From NCBI RefSeq assembly GCF_016632335.1, contig NZ_JAEPBG010000001.1:992001-1056000 (forward strand): DNA of 64,000 bases, written 5' to 3'. Position 1 is the first letter of the stretch; each line of letters starts with the position of its first letter. This document shows positions 40,843-58,899 of this stretch, piece by piece. The DNA is from Noviherbaspirillum pedocola. Lineage in GTDB: Bacteria; Pseudomonadota; Gammaproteobacteria; Burkholderiales; Burkholderiaceae_D. Made by a program: the position numbers and the translations under genes. Below the pieces are notes generated by a model that was not told the origin of the DNA, searched no databases, and was given only the letters and a program-made list of their open reading frames with translations.

Positions 40843-40917
40843 GCTTTCTTTCCTTTAAAGAGCGATCCGCGGGCGGGTTCGCCCGCGGGATTGGGTACTA
40901 CTTGATGAGTTCGACGA

Positions 40918-42108
40918 TTAGTCGAGAATCTTGGCAACCACACCGGCGCCGACGGTACGACCGCCTTCGCGGATCGCGAAGCGCAGACCTTCTTCCATCG
41001 CGATCGGGTTGATCAGCTGCACGGTGATCGACACGTTGTCGCCCGGCATGACCATTTCCTTGTCCTTCGGCAGCTCGATCGCGCCAGTCACGTCCGTGGT
41101 ACGGAAGTAGAACTGCGGACGGTAGTTGTTGAAGAACGGCGTATGACGGCCACCCTCTTCCTTCGACAGCACATAGATCTCGCCGGTGAAGTGCTTGTGC
41201 GGCTTGATCGAACCCGGCTTGGCCAGCACCTGGCCACGCTCGACGTCTTCACGCTTCGTGCCGCGCAGCAGCACGCCAACGTTGTCGCCTGCCTGACCCT
41301 GGTCCAGCAGCTTGCGGAACATTTCCACGCCGGTGCAGATGGTCTTCTGGGTGTCGCGGATGCCGACGATTTCGATCTCGTCGCCAACCTTCACGATGCC
41401 GCGCTCGACGCGACCGGTCACCACGGTACCGCGACCGGAGATCGAGAACACGTCTTCCACCGGCAGCAGGAAGGTACCGTCAACGGCACGCTCCGGCGTC
41501 GGGATGTAGGTGTCCAGCGCTTCAGCCAGCGCCATGATCGACTGCTCGCCCAGCGGACCCTTGTCGCCTTCCAGCGCCAGCTTCGCCGAACCCTTGACGA
41601 TCGGCAGATCATCACCAGGGAATTCGTACTTCGACAGCAGCTCGCGCACTTCCATTTCCACCAGCTCGAGCAGCTCTTCGTCGTCGACCATGTCGCACTT
41701 GTTCAGGTAGACGATGATGTACGGCACACCAACCTGACGCGCCAGCAGGATGTGCTCGCGGGTCTGCGGCATCGGGCCGTCAGCGGCCGAGCACACCAAG
41801 ATCGCGCCGTCCATCTGCGCTGCGCCGGTGATCATGTTCTTCACATAGTCAGCGTGGCCCGGGCAGTCAACGTGCGCGTAGTGACGATTCTGGGTTTCGT
41901 ATTCGACGTGCGCGGTGTTGATGGTGATGCCGCGTGCCTTCTCTTCCGGCGCCGCATCGATTTCGTCGTATTTCTTCGCTTCGCCACCGAACTTGGAGGA
42001 CAGCACGGTCGCGATTGCAGCGGTCAGCGTGGTCTTGCCATGGTCAACGTGGCCGATCGTGCCCACATTCACGTGCGGTTTGGTCCGCTCAAATTTGCTC
42101 TTTGCCAT
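40918..42108 (-). CDS. tuf: Elongation factor Tu, copy 1
   Basis: EF-Tu (396 residues) delivers aminoacyl-tRNA to the ribosome. G1 GHVDHGKTT, switch [15 protein letters not shown]3 DCPGHADY, G4 NKCD and G5 GSAKLAL are intact. It is the fourth gene of rpsL-rpsG-fusA-tuf-rpsJ. Its protein is identical to copy 2 at 58900, though the genes differ at roughly twenty silent sites. Confidence 0.98.
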   Translation of the reverse strand: MAKSKFERTKPHVNVGTIGHVDHGKTTLTAAIATVLSSKFGGEAKKYDEIDAAPEEKARGITINTAHVEYETQNRHYAHVDCPGHADYVKNMITGAAQMDGAILVCSAADGPMPQTREHILLARQVGVPYIIVYLNKCDMVDDEELLELVEMEVRELLSKYEFPGDDLPIVKGSAKLALEGDKGPLGEQSIMALAEALDTYIPTPERAVDGTFLLPVEDVFSISGRGTVVTGRVERGIVKVGDEIEIVGIRDTQKTICTGVEMFRKLLDQGQAGDNVGVLLRGTKREDVERGQVLAKPGSIKPHKHFTGEIYVLSKEEGGRHTPFFNNYRPQFYFRTTDVTGAIELPKDKEMVMPGDNVSITVQLINPIAMEEGLRFAIREGGRTVGAGVVAKILD

Positions 42109-42196
42109 TTGATTCTTCCTTCAGGAAACGATTTCGCTTGATGAGGTTGTCGTTTGGCAGCGGCCCGGCCGGATTGACCGGGCCCGCCTGCATGAA

Positions 42197-44302
42197 TTAC
42201 TTGGACTTGGCGCTGATGACCGTCTCGGTGACGTTCTTCGGCGCTTCAGCGTAGTGCTTGAACTCCATGGTGTAGGTCGCGCGGCCCTGGGTCGCGGAAC
42301 GCAGCGTGGTGGAGTAGCCGAACATCTCGGACAGCGGAACCTCTGCCTTGATGATCTTGCCACCGCCACCGGCGATCTCGTCCATGCCCTGCACCATGCC
42401 GCGGCGGGACGACAGGTCGCCCATCACGGTACCGGCGTAGTCTTCCGGCGTTTCCACTTCCACGGCCATCATCGGCTCGAGGAGAACCGGGCTAGCCTTG
42501 CGGCAGGCTTCCTTGAATGCCATGGAGCCGGCCATACGGAACGCGTTCTCGTTCGAGTCCACGTCGTGGTAGGAACCGAAGGTGAGGGTGACTTTCACAT
42601 CCACAACCGGGTAGCCCGCCAGAACGCCATTGTTCAGCGACTCGCGCACGCCCTTTTCGACCGCCGGGATGAATTCGCGAGGAATCACACCGCCCTTGAT
42701 CGCGTCGATGAACTCGAAGCCCTTGCCCTGTTCCTGCGGCTCGAGGGTCACGACAGCGTGACCATATTGACCACGGCCGCCCGACTGCTTGACGAACTTG
42801 CCTTCCACGTCAGAAACCGACTTGCGCACGGTTTCACGATAAGCAACCTGCGGCTTGCCGACGGTCGCTTCGACGTTGAACTCGCGACGCATACGGTCGA
42901 CGATGATCTCCAGGTGCAGCTCGCCCATGCCGCCGATGATGGTCTGGCCAGACTCTTCGTCGGTGTAGACGCGGAACGACGGATCTTCCTGAGCCAGGCG
43001 GTTCAGTGCCAAACCCATTTTTTCCTGGTCGCCCTTGGTCTTCGGCTCGACAGCCTGCGAAATCACCGGCTCCGGGAACACCATGCGCTCCAGGGTGATG
43101 ATCGAGTTCGGATCGCACAGAGTCTCACCGGTGGTCGCGTCTTTCAGACCAACTGCAGCGGCGATGTCGCCAGCGCGCACTTCCTTGATCTCTTCACGCT
43201 GGTTCGCGTGCATCTGCAGAATACGGCCGAGGCGTTCCTTCTTGTTCTTCACCGGGTTGTAGACGGTGTCGCCCGACTTGATCATGCCCGAGTACACGCG
43301 GAAGAAGATCAATTGACCAACGAACGGGTCGGTCATGATCTTGAATGCCAGCGCGGCGAATTTCTCGTCGTCATCGGCCTTGCGGGAAGCCGGCTCGTCG
43401 TTCTCGTCCAGACCCTGCACCGGCGGAATGTCGACCGGCGACGGCAGGTATTCGATCACGGCGTCGAGCATGGCCTGCACGCCCTTGTTCTTGAACGCGG
43501 TGCCGCACATCATCGGCACGATTTCGCCGGCGATGGTGCGCTGACGCAGCGCGGACTTGATCTCTTCCTCGGTCAGTTCGCCTTCCTCGAGGTACTTGTT
43601 CATCAGTTCCTCGGTGGCTTCAGCGGCGGCTTCGACCATCTTCTCGCGCCACTCGTTGGCCTGGTCGACCAGGTCAGCCGGGATATCCTGATACTCGAAC
43701 TTCATGCCCTGGGAAGCGTCATCCCAGATGATCGCCTTCATCTTCACCAGGTCGATGACGCCGGCAAAGTTTTCTTCCGCGCCGATCGGCACCTGGATGG
43801 GGATCGGGTTGGCCTTCAGGCGAGCGCGCATCTGGTCATAGACCTTGAAGAAGTTCGCGCCGGTGCGGTCCATCTTGTTGACGAATGCCAGACGCGGCAC
43901 CTTGTACTTGTTGGCCTGACGCCAGACTGTCTCGGACTGCGGCTGCACGCCGCCCACCGCGCAGTACACCATGCAGGCGCCGTCGAGCACGCGCATGGAA
44001 CGCTCCACCTCGATGGTGAAGTCCACGTGGCCCGGGGTGTCGATGATGTTGATGCGGTGTTCCGGGAAGTTGTTGCCCATGCCGCGCCAGAAGCAGGTGG
44101 TCGCAGCGGAGGTGATGGTGATGCCACGCTCCTGTTCCTGCTCCATCCAGTCCATGGTGGCTGCGCCGTCATGCACTTCGCCGATCTTGTGGTTGACGCC
44201 GGTGTAGAACAGCACGCGCTCGGTGGTGGTGGTCTTGCCTGCGTCGATGTGAGCGGAGATGCCGATATTACGGTACCGCTCGATGGGGGTCTTGCGAGCC
44301 AT
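42197..44302 (-). CDS. fusA: Elongation factor G
   Basis: EF-G (701 residues) drives translocation and, with RRF, ribosome recycling. G1 [13 protein letters not shown]2 [16 protein letters not shown]3 [10 protein letters not shown]4 [10 protein letters not shown] are present, with domain [13 protein letters not shown] and domain [11 protein letters not shown]. Length and place between rpsG and tuf are standard. Confidence 0.98.
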   Translation of the reverse strand: MARKTPIERYRNIGISAHIDAGKTTTTERVLFYTGVNHKIGEVHDGAATMDWMEQEQERGITITSAATTCFWRGMGNNFPEHRINIIDTPGHVDFTIEVERSMRVLDGACMVYCAVGGVQPQSETVWRQANKYKVPRLAFVNKMDRTGANFFKVYDQMRARLKANPIPIQVPIGAEENFAGVIDLVKMKAIIWDDASQGMKFEYQDIPADLVDQANEWREKMVEAAAEATEELMNKYLEEGELTEEEIKSALRQRTIAGEIVPMMCGTAFKNKGVQAMLDAVIEYLPSPVDIPPVQGLDENDEPASRKADDDEKFAALAFKIMTDPFVGQLIFFRVYSGMIKSGDTVYNPVKNKKERLGRILQMHANQREEIKEVRAGDIAAAVGLKDATTGETLCDPNSIITLERMVFPEPVISQAVEPKTKGDQEKMGLALNRLAQEDPSFRVYTDEESGQTIIGGMGELHLEIIVDRMRREFNVEATVGKPQVAYRETVRKSVSDVEGKFVKQSGGRGQYGHAVVTLEPQEQGKGFEFIDAIKGGVIPREFIPAVEKGVRESLNNGVLAGYPVVDVKVTLTFGSYHDVDSNENAFRMAGSMAFKEACRKASPVLLEPMMAVEVETPEDYAGTVMGDLSSRRGMVQGMDEIAGGGGKIIKAEVPLSEMFGYSTTLRSATQGRATYTMEFKHYAEAPKNVTETVISAKSK

Positions 44303-44424
44303 GATTGATCCTAAATCGTTTAATGAACAAAACCGAGCGACATCTTTTTCATGAAAAATGTGCCCGGCTTGAAACAGTTGCCAAAGGGAGAAGCCTCGCC
44401 GCGAGACGGGGCTTCAAGCGGCCC

Positions 44425-44895
44425 TTAGAAACGGAAATGCGAGAACGCCTTGTTGGCTTCCGCCATGCGATGGACCTCGTCACGCTTCTTCATCGCGCCG
44501 CCGCGGCCTTCCGCGGCTTCCATCAGCTCGCCACCCAGACGTTGCGGCATCGACTTCTCGCTGCGCTTCTTCGCAGCTTCCCGCAGCCAGCGCATGGACA
44601 GCGCGACGCGACGCACCGGGCGCACTTCAACCGGCACCTGGTAGTTCGCGCCGCCGACGCGGCGGGACTTCACTTCGACCATCGGTTTGCAGTTGTTCAG
44701 CGCTGCGGAGAACACTTCCAGCGGGTCCTTGCCCGATTTGGTCTGGATGTATTCGAAGGCGCCGTAGATGATGTTTTCAGCAACCGACTTCTTGCCCGAC
44801 AGCATCAGGGTGTTGACGAACTTGGCGACATCTACATTGCCGAACTTGGGATCCGGCAGAATTTCCCGTTTCGGGACTTCACGACGACGTGGCAT
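44425..44895 (-). CDS. rpsG: 30S ribosomal protein S7
   Basis: S7 (156 residues) nucleates the 30S head and represses the str operon in E. coli. [39 protein letters not shown] and [19 protein letters not shown] are signatures. There are 135 bases between rpsL and rpsG, where the S7 binding site lies in E. coli; the palindrome GGATGGCCATCC at about 44952-44963 is in that gap. Confidence 0.98.
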   Translation of the reverse strand: MPRRREVPKREILPDPKFGNVDVAKFVNTLMLSGKKSVAENIIYGAFEYIQTKSGKDPLEVFSAALNNCKPMVEVKSRRVGGANYQVPVEVRPVRRVALSMRWLREAAKKRSEKSMPQRLGGELMEAAEGRGGAMKKRDEVHRMAEANKAFSHFRF

Positions 44896-45030
44896 TGGTA
44901 TTCCTTTCGATCTTCAGTTGAGCCGGCGGCTGATCTTTTCCGCCTGCCCGCGGATGGCCATCCTGACCATCCACTTACTCGACCCATTCGGGGCCGACTC
45001 CGATCCGCCTTGCGGCGGAATTCACATTGA

Positions 45031-45414
45031 TTACTTCTTCGCAGCCTTGGCGCGCTTGGCACCGTACTTCGAGCGGGCCTGCTTACGGTCCTTGACGCCC
45101 TGGGTATCCAGCGCGCCGCGCACCATGTGGTAACGCACACCCGGCAAGTCCTTCACACGGCCGCCGCGGATCAGCACGACGCTGTGTTCCTGCAGGTTGT
45201 GGCCTTCGCCGCCGATGTAGGAAATGACCTCGAAACCGTTGGTCAGGCGTACCTTGGCGACCTTACGCAGCGCCGAGTTCGGCTTCTTCGGGGTCGTGGT
45301 GTACACGCGGGTGCAAACGCCGCGCTTCTGCGGGCTGTTTTCCAGCGCCGGCGATTTGCTTTTCACCTTCGCGGAAACGCGCGGGCTGCGAATCAGTTGA
45401 TTGATGGTTGGCAT
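45031..45414 (-). CDS. rpsL: 30S ribosomal protein S12
   Basis: S12 (127 residues) controls decoding accuracy. [20 protein letters not shown] and [22 protein letters not shown] are present; K43 is wild type, the streptomycin-sensitive form. The C-terminus is slightly extended ([11 protein letters not shown]). It heads the str operon with its own promoter about 210 bases upstream. Confidence 0.98.
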   Translation of the reverse strand: MPTINQLIRSPRVSAKVKSKSPALENSPQKRGVCTRVYTTTPKKPNSALRKVAKVRLTNGFEVISYIGGEGHNLQEHSVVLIRGGRVKDLPGVRYHMVRGALDTQGVKDRKQARSKYGAKRAKAAKK

Positions 45415-45623
45415 CGTTCTCTATGCAACTAAGTAAGGCATTAATGACGAAAACCGGGAAGCTCGCGGCCTTCCCGGAACGGGGAAACTGGGTATATGGG
45501 CTTGCGTACTGCCGATGCTGCTCATATGGGATACGAATCGGCTGCGAGGAATAAGCGACAACGAGGCGGGGAAAACTGACCAAAGAGCGCTTAAGCCGGG
45601 AAGCTTAAATTCGAGAACTGGCG

Positions 45624-45652
45624 AGTATAGCGATGTCAAGGGCTTGGGTCAA
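45624..45652 (-). promoter_or_regulatory. str operon promoter upstream of rpsL
   Basis: On the minus strand TTGACC (45647-45652) and TATACT (45624-45629) are separated by exactly 17 bases. It lies between the vapC remnant and rpsL, giving a leader of about 200 bases. This is a close match to the sigma-70 consensus. Confidence 0.8.
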
Positions 45653-45680
45653 CCGGCGGGCCTGAATGCCCGTGCCCCGG

Positions 45681-46076
45681 TCATCGGGTTCGCTCTTTGG
45701 AGATCAGGCAAGTGCCAGGCAAGTCTCTGAAGTGTGCATCGCAGGTGAGCAGAGTCGCGCCGTGCTGCCTTGCAGTCGCATACACGATGGCATCCGCCGT
45801 TGCCAGTTTGCAGTCACGATGTAAATCTGCTGCCATCAGGGCGAGCGCAGTATCAAGTGGAACGACGATACACTTCTGCGTATAGGCGAACAGCCGGTCC
45901 GCCTCCTGTTCACCAACCTCACGCAATAGTCACTTTGCCAGTTCGAGTTGCACGATCGTCGGGACGATGCAACGAGACTCGTCGGGAAAATCCGTGGCGA
46001 ACGAGTTGGCGAGTTCGCTGCCGATGATCCACTCGATCCACGCGGACGTGTCGACCGCGCAAAGGGACTCGGCCAT
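45681..46076 (-). pseudogene. VapC-like PIN-domain toxin with an in-frame stop
   Basis: Read from the ATG at 46076 the frame encodes a 131-residue PIN-domain RNase: MAESLCAVDTSAWIEWIIGS, acidic residue D9, QLELAK, then DCKLATADAIVYATA and LLTCDAHFRDLPG. Codon 49 is TGA (45930-45932), after QLELAK and before LLREVGEQEADRLFAY, where relatives usually have tryptophan (TGG to TGA is one change). A TTG-start fragment from 45926 would lack the first acidic residue. The toxin is thus probably inactive, unless the stop is read through or is a sequence error. The start overlaps vapB by one base (TGATG). Confidence 0.8.
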
Positions 46077-46288
46077 CAATAGCGGTCCTTTTGATCACGG
46101 TATCCCTCCGTCTTGGCTTCCGGCGCGATGCCGCGCAGTTCATCGAGTTCCGGCACGGGCATGATCAGCACACCTCGACCTTTGGGAATGAAGACGAATT
46201 CCTGTCCAGGCTCCCAGCGCTGTTCCTCACGTACCGACTTTGGGATCGAGATTTGAAACTTCCTTGAGAGCGTTTCTATCGCATTCAT
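46076..46288 (-). CDS. AbrB/MazE-type antitoxin (VapB-like)
   Basis: The 70-residue product has the swapped-hairpin AbrB fold pattern: MNAIETLSRKFQISIPKSVREEQRWEPGQEF with VFIPKGRGVLIMPV. Such antitoxins bind DNA and neutralise the partner PIN toxin through the C-terminus (PEAKTEGYRDQKDRY). A good ribosome site (GGAGTAAGAAA) precedes the ATG. It overlaps the damaged vapC. The pair sits between the rpoC terminator and the str promoter, and appears to be an insertion in an otherwise conserved cluster. Confidence 0.85.
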   Translation of the reverse strand: MNAIETLSRKFQISIPKSVREEQRWEPGQEFVFIPKGRGVLIMPVPELDELRGIAPEAKTEGYRDQKDRY

Positions 46289-46386
46289 TTTCTTACTCCG
46301 TTCGAGTCGTCAAGCAGGGGGTAGGAATAGCCTCTTGTGACTCCGACATCCACCGTGTCACTGCTTTCCTGCTGCACCGATGGACG

Positions 46387-46412
46387 AAAAAAAACCCCGC
46401 ATCGCTGCGAGG
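46387..46412 (-). terminator. Rho-independent terminator of rpoC
   Basis: On the minus strand a 7-bp stem (46406-46412 with 46395-46401, one T-G pair) and 4-base loop are followed by eight T. It starts 27 bases after the rpoC stop and ends the rplKAJL-rpoBC transcript. Confidence 0.85.
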
Positions 46413-46439
46413 TTTTCGGTGTCAGGACAAAGCTCGCGC

Positions 46440-50681
<4,242 letters not shown>

Positions 50682-50792
50682 CTATCACTCCAGGTTGGCG
50701 TGAAAAAACTTCATCTTTGAGACCGAGCCGCGAACCGGCCATTATCCCCGCGGCACGCATTCCTTGCAGGAGGCGCACCGCGGGCGGCGGGG

Positions 50793-54899
<4,107 letters not shown>

Positions 54900-55197
54900 G
54901 AACACTCCGTGAGTGACAGGAAGGATGAAGAATTCAGGATTCGGCATGGCGAGCGGGCGTTCCTGCTCGTCTGCGAAACCTCAAGTCTTTACCCTCTTGA
55001 ACCAGCTTTAATGAATCGCGGCCAATTGCTGTCGATAACGTGAAACTGTTATAGACCGCCACCGGGCGCAGGTGTTGCAACTCGTCCGTCGCTTTCGACA
55101 CGCGAAAACGACAAAGGAGCCAAAGCCGAACCCTTCCCTTTCGGGAAGGATTCTGCACTTTGACTCAGGCGCTGTTTGACTCGCGCGCAAGCGAGAA
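54900..55197. other. rplL-rpoB intergenic region
   Basis: No gene is seen in these 298 bases. In E. coli the equivalent gap has an attenuator and an RNase III site. Here the only striking element is the GAAA-loop hairpin listed separately; no clear promoter was picked. Confidence 0.6.
55132..55149 (-). other. GAAA-tetraloop hairpin downstream of rplL (possible attenuator)
   Basis: The minus-strand transcript folds a perfect 7-bp stem (CCTTCCC with GGGAAGG) closed by a GAAA loop, about 50 bases after the rplL stop. A T-rich but mixed stretch follows. It is a candidate for the partial terminator that sets the L7/L12 to RNA polymerase ratio. Confidence 0.45.
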
Positions 55198-55581
55198 TTA
55201 CTTGATCTCGGCTTTCGCGCCAGCTTCTTCCAGCTTCTTCTTCGCAGCTTCGGCGTCGGCCTTCGACACACCTTCCTTCAGGGGCTTCGGTGCACCGTCG
55301 ACCAGGTCCTTGGCTTCTTTCAGGCCCAGACCGGTGATCTCGCGAACGGCCTTGATGACGCCGACCTTGTTCGCGCCGAAGTCGGCCAGGATCACGGTGA
55401 ATTCGGTCTGCTCTTCAGCAGCAGCCGCGCCGCCAGCACCGCCGGCGCCGGCCGGACCAGCAACTGCCATCGCAGCTGCGGAAACGCCAAACTTCTCTTC
55501 GAACGCCTTGACCAGGTCGTTCAGTTCCATCACGGACATCGAGCCTACGGCTTCGAGGATGTCGTCTTTGCTGATTGCCAT
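55198..55581 (-). CDS. rplL: 50S ribosomal protein L7/L12
   Basis: L7/L12 (127 residues) forms the flexible stalk that recruits GTPase factors. N-terminal dimer domain [20 protein letters not shown], alanine/glycine hinge, and C-terminal [39 protein letters not shown] are standard. It follows rplJ by 55 bases. Confidence 0.98.
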   Translation of the reverse strand: MAISKDDILEAVGSMSVMELNDLVKAFEEKFGVSAAAMAVAGPAGAGGAGGAAAAEEQTEFTVILADFGANKVGVIKAVREITGLGLKEAKDLVDGAPKPLKEGVSKADAEAAKKKLEEAGAKAEIK

Positions 55582-55636
55582 TTGATACTCCTAGATTTTC
55601 GAGAATTTAAGTCGAGTCGATATGAACGCTGCAGGC

Positions 55637-56167
55637 TTACGCTTGCGCTGCTTCTGCCGGCGCTTCTTCCGCCGGTGCGCCGCCGCCGTTTTTCTCGGCG
55701 AGGGCTGCCAGCGCGCGGGCAAAGGCCGAAACCGGCGCCTGCATCACACCCAGCAACTGGGAGATCAGCACTTCGCGGCTCGGGATGTTGGCCAGCGCGG
55801 TCACGCCTGCCTTGTCCAGTTGCTTGCCTGCGTAATTGCCGCCCTTGACGACCAGCTTGTCGTTGCCCTTGGCAAAGTCCGACAGGACTTTGGCCGCGGC
55901 GACAGCATCGTCCGAGATCGCATAGATCAGCGGACCGGTCATGTCGGAGGCGAGTGCGGAGAACTGGGTGTTCTCAACAGCGCGACGAGCGAGCGTGTTT
56001 TTCAACACGCGCAGGTACACGCCTTGCGCACGTGCCTTGGCACGCAGTTGCGTCATTTGACCGACCTCGATACCACGGTACTCGGCCAGAGCGATCGTCT
56101 GCGCCGTTGATACCTTGGCGGAGATTTCTTCGACTACGGCCTGTTTTTCATTCCGGTTGAGACCCAC
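55637..56167 (-). CDS. rplJ: 50S ribosomal protein L10
   Basis: L10 (176 residues) anchors L7/L12 dimers and represses its own operon. The family start [19 protein letters not shown] is preceded by GTG at 56167, with GGAG 7 bases upstream, so a GTG start is chosen over a longer ATG frame. [21 protein letters not shown] and the alanine-rich C-terminus are typical. Confidence 0.96.
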   Translation of the reverse strand: MGLNRNEKQAVVEEISAKVSTAQTIALAEYRGIEVGQMTQLRAKARAQGVYLRVLKNTLARRAVENTQFSALASDMTGPLIYAISDDAVAAAKVLSDFAKGNDKLVVKGGNYAGKQLDKAGVTALANIPSREVLISQLLGVMQAPVSAFARALAALAEKNGGGAPAEEAPAEAAQA

Positions 56168-56471
56168 GGTCAAGCTCCAAAAATGATGCGCGGGAAAAAC
56201 TGCATCCACGACACATCGGTTCGAACACGGCGTCCGAAGTTAGGAGTTCACTGCTGTCGCGATACTTCATGCGCAGCGGGCAGACTGCAAAACTTGTTCG
56301 GGCTCGCCATCTGCGTTGGGTGCCTCGTCGATTGCTCGCTTCGGTGTTTAACTTTGTGCCTGCCTGCTGCACGCCGCCCAACGGTCTTTGATTGCCCGGT
56401 CCCCTGCAGATATTGCCGTGGACCGGCCCAAAGATGCGCCTCGCACTCAGTGCACGAGGACTTGATTCTTC
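56168..56471 (-). other. rplA-rplJ intergenic region
   Basis: This 304-base gap holds no gene. It contains the L10-type leader (listed separately) and, just after the rplA stop, an imperfect stem formed by CCTCG and CGAGG around 56435-56460. Confidence 0.6.
56300..56395 (-). promoter_or_regulatory. Ribosomal protein L10 leader (rplJ autoregulation)
   Basis: The transcript here has CAAAGACCGTTGGG (56377-56390) and, 57 bases on, CCCAACGCAGATGG (56307-56320), which pair over 7 bp. These are the conserved elements of the L10 leader that L10-L7/L12 binds to repress translation. It lies 133 bases before the rplJ start, the expected position. Confidence 0.7.
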
Positions 56472-57170
56472 TTACTGCGCAGCCAGGGAAGCCTGGTCAA
56501 CGCGTACACCGGCGCCCATCGTGGACGACAGCGCCAGCTTGCGCAGGTAGATACCTTTGCTCGACGCCGGCTTGGCCTTGTTCAGCGCATCGATCAGCGC
56601 GACCAGGTTCGCCTTCAGGTTCTCGTCGGAGAACGAGCGGCGGCCGATGGTGGCGTGGATGATGCCTGCCTTGTCGGTACGGTATTGCACCTGACCGGCT
56701 TTGGCGTTCTTGACGGCGGTAGCGACGTCCGGGGTCACGGTGCCGACCTTCGGGTTCGGCATCAGGCCGCGCGGACCCAGGATCTGGCCGAGGGTACCGA
56801 CGATACGCATCGTGTCCGGCGAAGCGATCACGATGTCGAACGGCAGGTCGCCACCCTTGATGCGGTCAGCCAGGTCTTCCATGCCAACGACATCGGCGCC
56901 AGCAGCGCGTGCTGCTTCGGCCTTGTCGCCGGTGGCGAACACGGCTACGCGAACGGACTTACCAGTGCCGGCCGGCAGAACCACGGAACCGCGGACCACC
57001 TGGTCGGATTTCTTTGCATCGACGCCGAGCTGAACAGCCACGTCAATCGACTCGTCGAATTTCGCAGTCGCGCACTCTTTCACGAGTGTGATTGCGTTTT
57101 CGAACGGATAAACCTTGGTGCGATCGATTTTGCCTTTGATCGCTTTGGCGCGTTTGGACAGCTTAGCCAT
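56472..57170 (-). CDS. rplA: 50S ribosomal protein L1
   Basis: L1 (232 residues) forms the L1 stalk and represses rplK-rpl[47 protein letters not shown] and [21 protein letters not shown] are family signatures. The rplK stop and rplA start share one base (TAATG), implying translational coupling. Confidence 0.98.
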   Translation of the reverse strand: MAKLSKRAKAIKGKIDRTKVYPFENAITLVKECATAKFDESIDVAVQLGVDAKKSDQVVRGSVVLPAGTGKSVRVAVFATGDKAEAARAAGADVVGMEDLADRIKGGDLPFDIVIASPDTMRIVGTLGQILGPRGLMPNPKVGTVTPDVATAVKNAKAGQVQYRTDKAGIIHATIGRRSFSDENLKANLVALIDALNKAKPASSKGIYLRKLALSSTMGAGVRVDQASLAAQ

Positions 57171-57601
57171 TACAGACCCTCCACCGTGATGCCCATCGAA
57201 CGAGCGGAACCGGCCAGCGTACGGACAGCTGCGTCCATGTCAGCGGCGGTCAAGTCGCCCATCTTGCCCTTGGCGATTTCTTCGACTTGAGCGCGAGTGA
57301 TCGTTGCAACCTTGTCGGTATGCGGCTTCGGCGAACCCTTCTGGATGCCGGCAGCCTTCTTCAGCAGATAGGTTGCGGGCGGCTGCTTCATCGTGAAGGT
57401 GAAGGACTTGTCCGCGAACGCGGTGATGGTCACCGGAATCGGCATGCCCGGTTCCAGGCCCTGGGTTTGGGCATTGAAAGCCTTGCAGAATTCCATGATG
57501 TTCAGACCGCGCTGACCCAGCGCCGGACCGATCGGGGGAGACGGATTTGCCTTACCAGCCGGAACTTGCAGCTTGATAAAGCCTATGATTTTCTTTGCCA
57601 T
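57170..57601 (-). CDS. rplK: 50S ribosomal protein L11
   Basis: L11 (143 residues) forms the GTPase-associated centre with 23S rRNA and is needed for RelA activation. [43 protein letters not shown] and [26 protein letters not shown] are typical. The ATG at 57601 is the family start. Confidence 0.98.
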   Translation of the reverse strand: MAKKIIGFIKLQVPAGKANPSPPIGPALGQRGLNIMEFCKAFNAQTQGLEPGMPIPVTITAFADKSFTFTMKQPPATYLLKKAAGIQKGSPKPHTDKVATITRAQVEEIAKGKMGDLTAADMDAAVRTLAGSARSMGITVEGL

Positions 57602-57728
57602 GATGGCTCCATAGGAAGTGAGTATTAGCGCCGACACGCCGCACTAGGCGGCGCAGGAGGCTCCTCGGTTACTGCCGCGTTTCGCATCGGGATGCGACGC
57701 CCGGCAGAGCGCTTGTTGCATTCGGGGT

Positions 57729-58322
57729 TTAAACCTTCTCGACCTGACCGAACTCGAGTTCGACCGGCGTTGCACGGCCAAAGATGGTGACAGAAACCCG
57801 TACGCGGGATTTCTCATAGTTGACTTCTTCGACGTTGCCGTTGAAATCGGTGAATGGACCATCTTTGATACGGACCAGTTCACCCACTTCGTACAGCACC
57901 TTGGGACGCGGCTTTTCCACGCCCTCCTGCATCTGGTGCAGGATGGAGTCGACTTCACGCTGAGGCAGCGGAGTCGGCTTGTTGGATTTACCGCCAAGGA
58001 AACCGGTGACCTTGCTGGTGTTTTTCACCAAGTGCCAGGTATCGTCGGTCATTTCCATTTCGACCAGCACATAGCCAGGGAAGAAGCGTCGCTCGGTAAC
58101 GGATTTATGGCCGTTCTTCACTTCGATCACTTCTTCGGTAGGCACCAGGATGCGGCCGAATTTATCTTCCATGCCAGCCCGCGCGATACGCTCGGTCAAC
58201 GCACGCTGCACACTTTTCTCCATACCGGAATAAGCGTGCACAACATACCAGCGCTTGTTGCCGGTCGGCGCAGTGGACGCAGCCGCTTCCTGCGGCGCGC
58301 CGTCTTGCAAATTGTCGCTCAT
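57729..58322 (-). CDS. nusG: Transcription termination/antitermination protein NusG
   Basis: NusG binds RNA polymerase and couples it to Rho or the ribosome. The 197-residue product has a 20-residue N-terminal extension, then the NGN domain [20 protein letters not shown] with [12 protein letters not shown], and the KOW domain [24 protein letters not shown]. Its ATG overlaps the secE stop by one base. Confidence 0.98.
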   Translation of the reverse strand: MSDNLQDGAPQEAAASTAPTGNKRWYVVHAYSGMEKSVQRALTERIARAGMEDKFGRILVPTEEVIEVKNGHKSVTERRFFPGYVLVEMEMTDDTWHLVKNTSKVTGFLGGKSNKPTPLPQREVDSILHQMQEGVEKPRPKVLYEVGELVRIKDGPFTDFNGNVEEVNYEKSRVRVSVTIFGRATPVELEFGQVEKV

Positions 58323-58705
58323 TATTGTTTCCAGCCCAGGATCAAGTCGTACAGCACGAATTCAAGAATTTTGTCCGTGCCCCACAGGAAAATCGCCATC
58401 AGCAGCACGAATGCAAACACCGCACCCGTAATCTGCATCGCCTCCTTGCGGGTCGGCCAAACCACCTTCTTGGTTTCGCGAACCGACTCCTTGGCGAACG
58501 TGACGATGCCCTGACCGGAATCGGAAGTCCACAGCAGAGCAACTGCAAGCAGCAAACCGACAACCAGCGCAACGGAACGCACCAGAGTCGACTGGCCAGC
58601 GAGCAGGTAGAAGCCGATCACACCGGCGACAGCAACACAAATAGCCAAGCCGACCTTCATTTTGTCGCTTGACGTATTGACGGTCTGCACGGGTTGATTA
58701 GACAT
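58322..58705 (-). CDS. secE: Protein translocase subunit SecE
   Basis: SecE clamps SecY. The 127-residue product has three membrane spans as in E. coli, with the conserved amphipathic segment [20 protein letters not shown] before the last span. It sits between tRNA-Trp and nusG, the conserved order. Confidence 0.97.
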   Translation of the reverse strand: MSNQPVQTVNTSSDKMKVGLAICVAVAGVIGFYLLAGQSTLVRSVALVVGLLLAVALLWTSDSGQGIVTFAKESVRETKKVVWPTRKEAMQITGAVFAFVLLMAIFLWGTDKILEFVLYDLILGWKQ

Positions 58706-58740
58706 ACGAATTTACTTTCGGTGCCCTGCACCTGAATCGG

Positions 58741-58816
58741 TGGCAGGGGCGGAGGGTCTCGAACCCCCGACCTTCGGTTTTGGAGACCGACGCTCTGCCA
58801 ATTGAGCTACGCCCCT
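58741..58816 (-). tRNA. trpT: tRNA-Trp (CCA anticodon)
   Basis: A 76-base cloverleaf with acceptor AGGGGCG/CGCCCCT, discriminator G, anticodon CCA in loop CTCCAAA, T-loop GTTCGAGAC and an encoded CCA end. It lies between tuf copy 2 and secE. Confidence 0.97.
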
Positions 58817-58899
58817 ACATCAAAACGATAAGGTGACAAGCTTCTGCCACCCTTTTCCGCGGCGCCGTTTGATCGCAGCACCGCGGTGGATACAACTGA

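Noticed and set aside
42254-44308. 684-residue plus-strand frame opposite fusA
   Set aside because: Antisense shadow; composition is typical of reversed GC-rich coding DNA.
45919-46143. 74-residue minus-strand frame overlapping vapB and vapC
   Set aside because: It is the shifted frame of the vapBC pair with arginine-rich, motif-free sequence.
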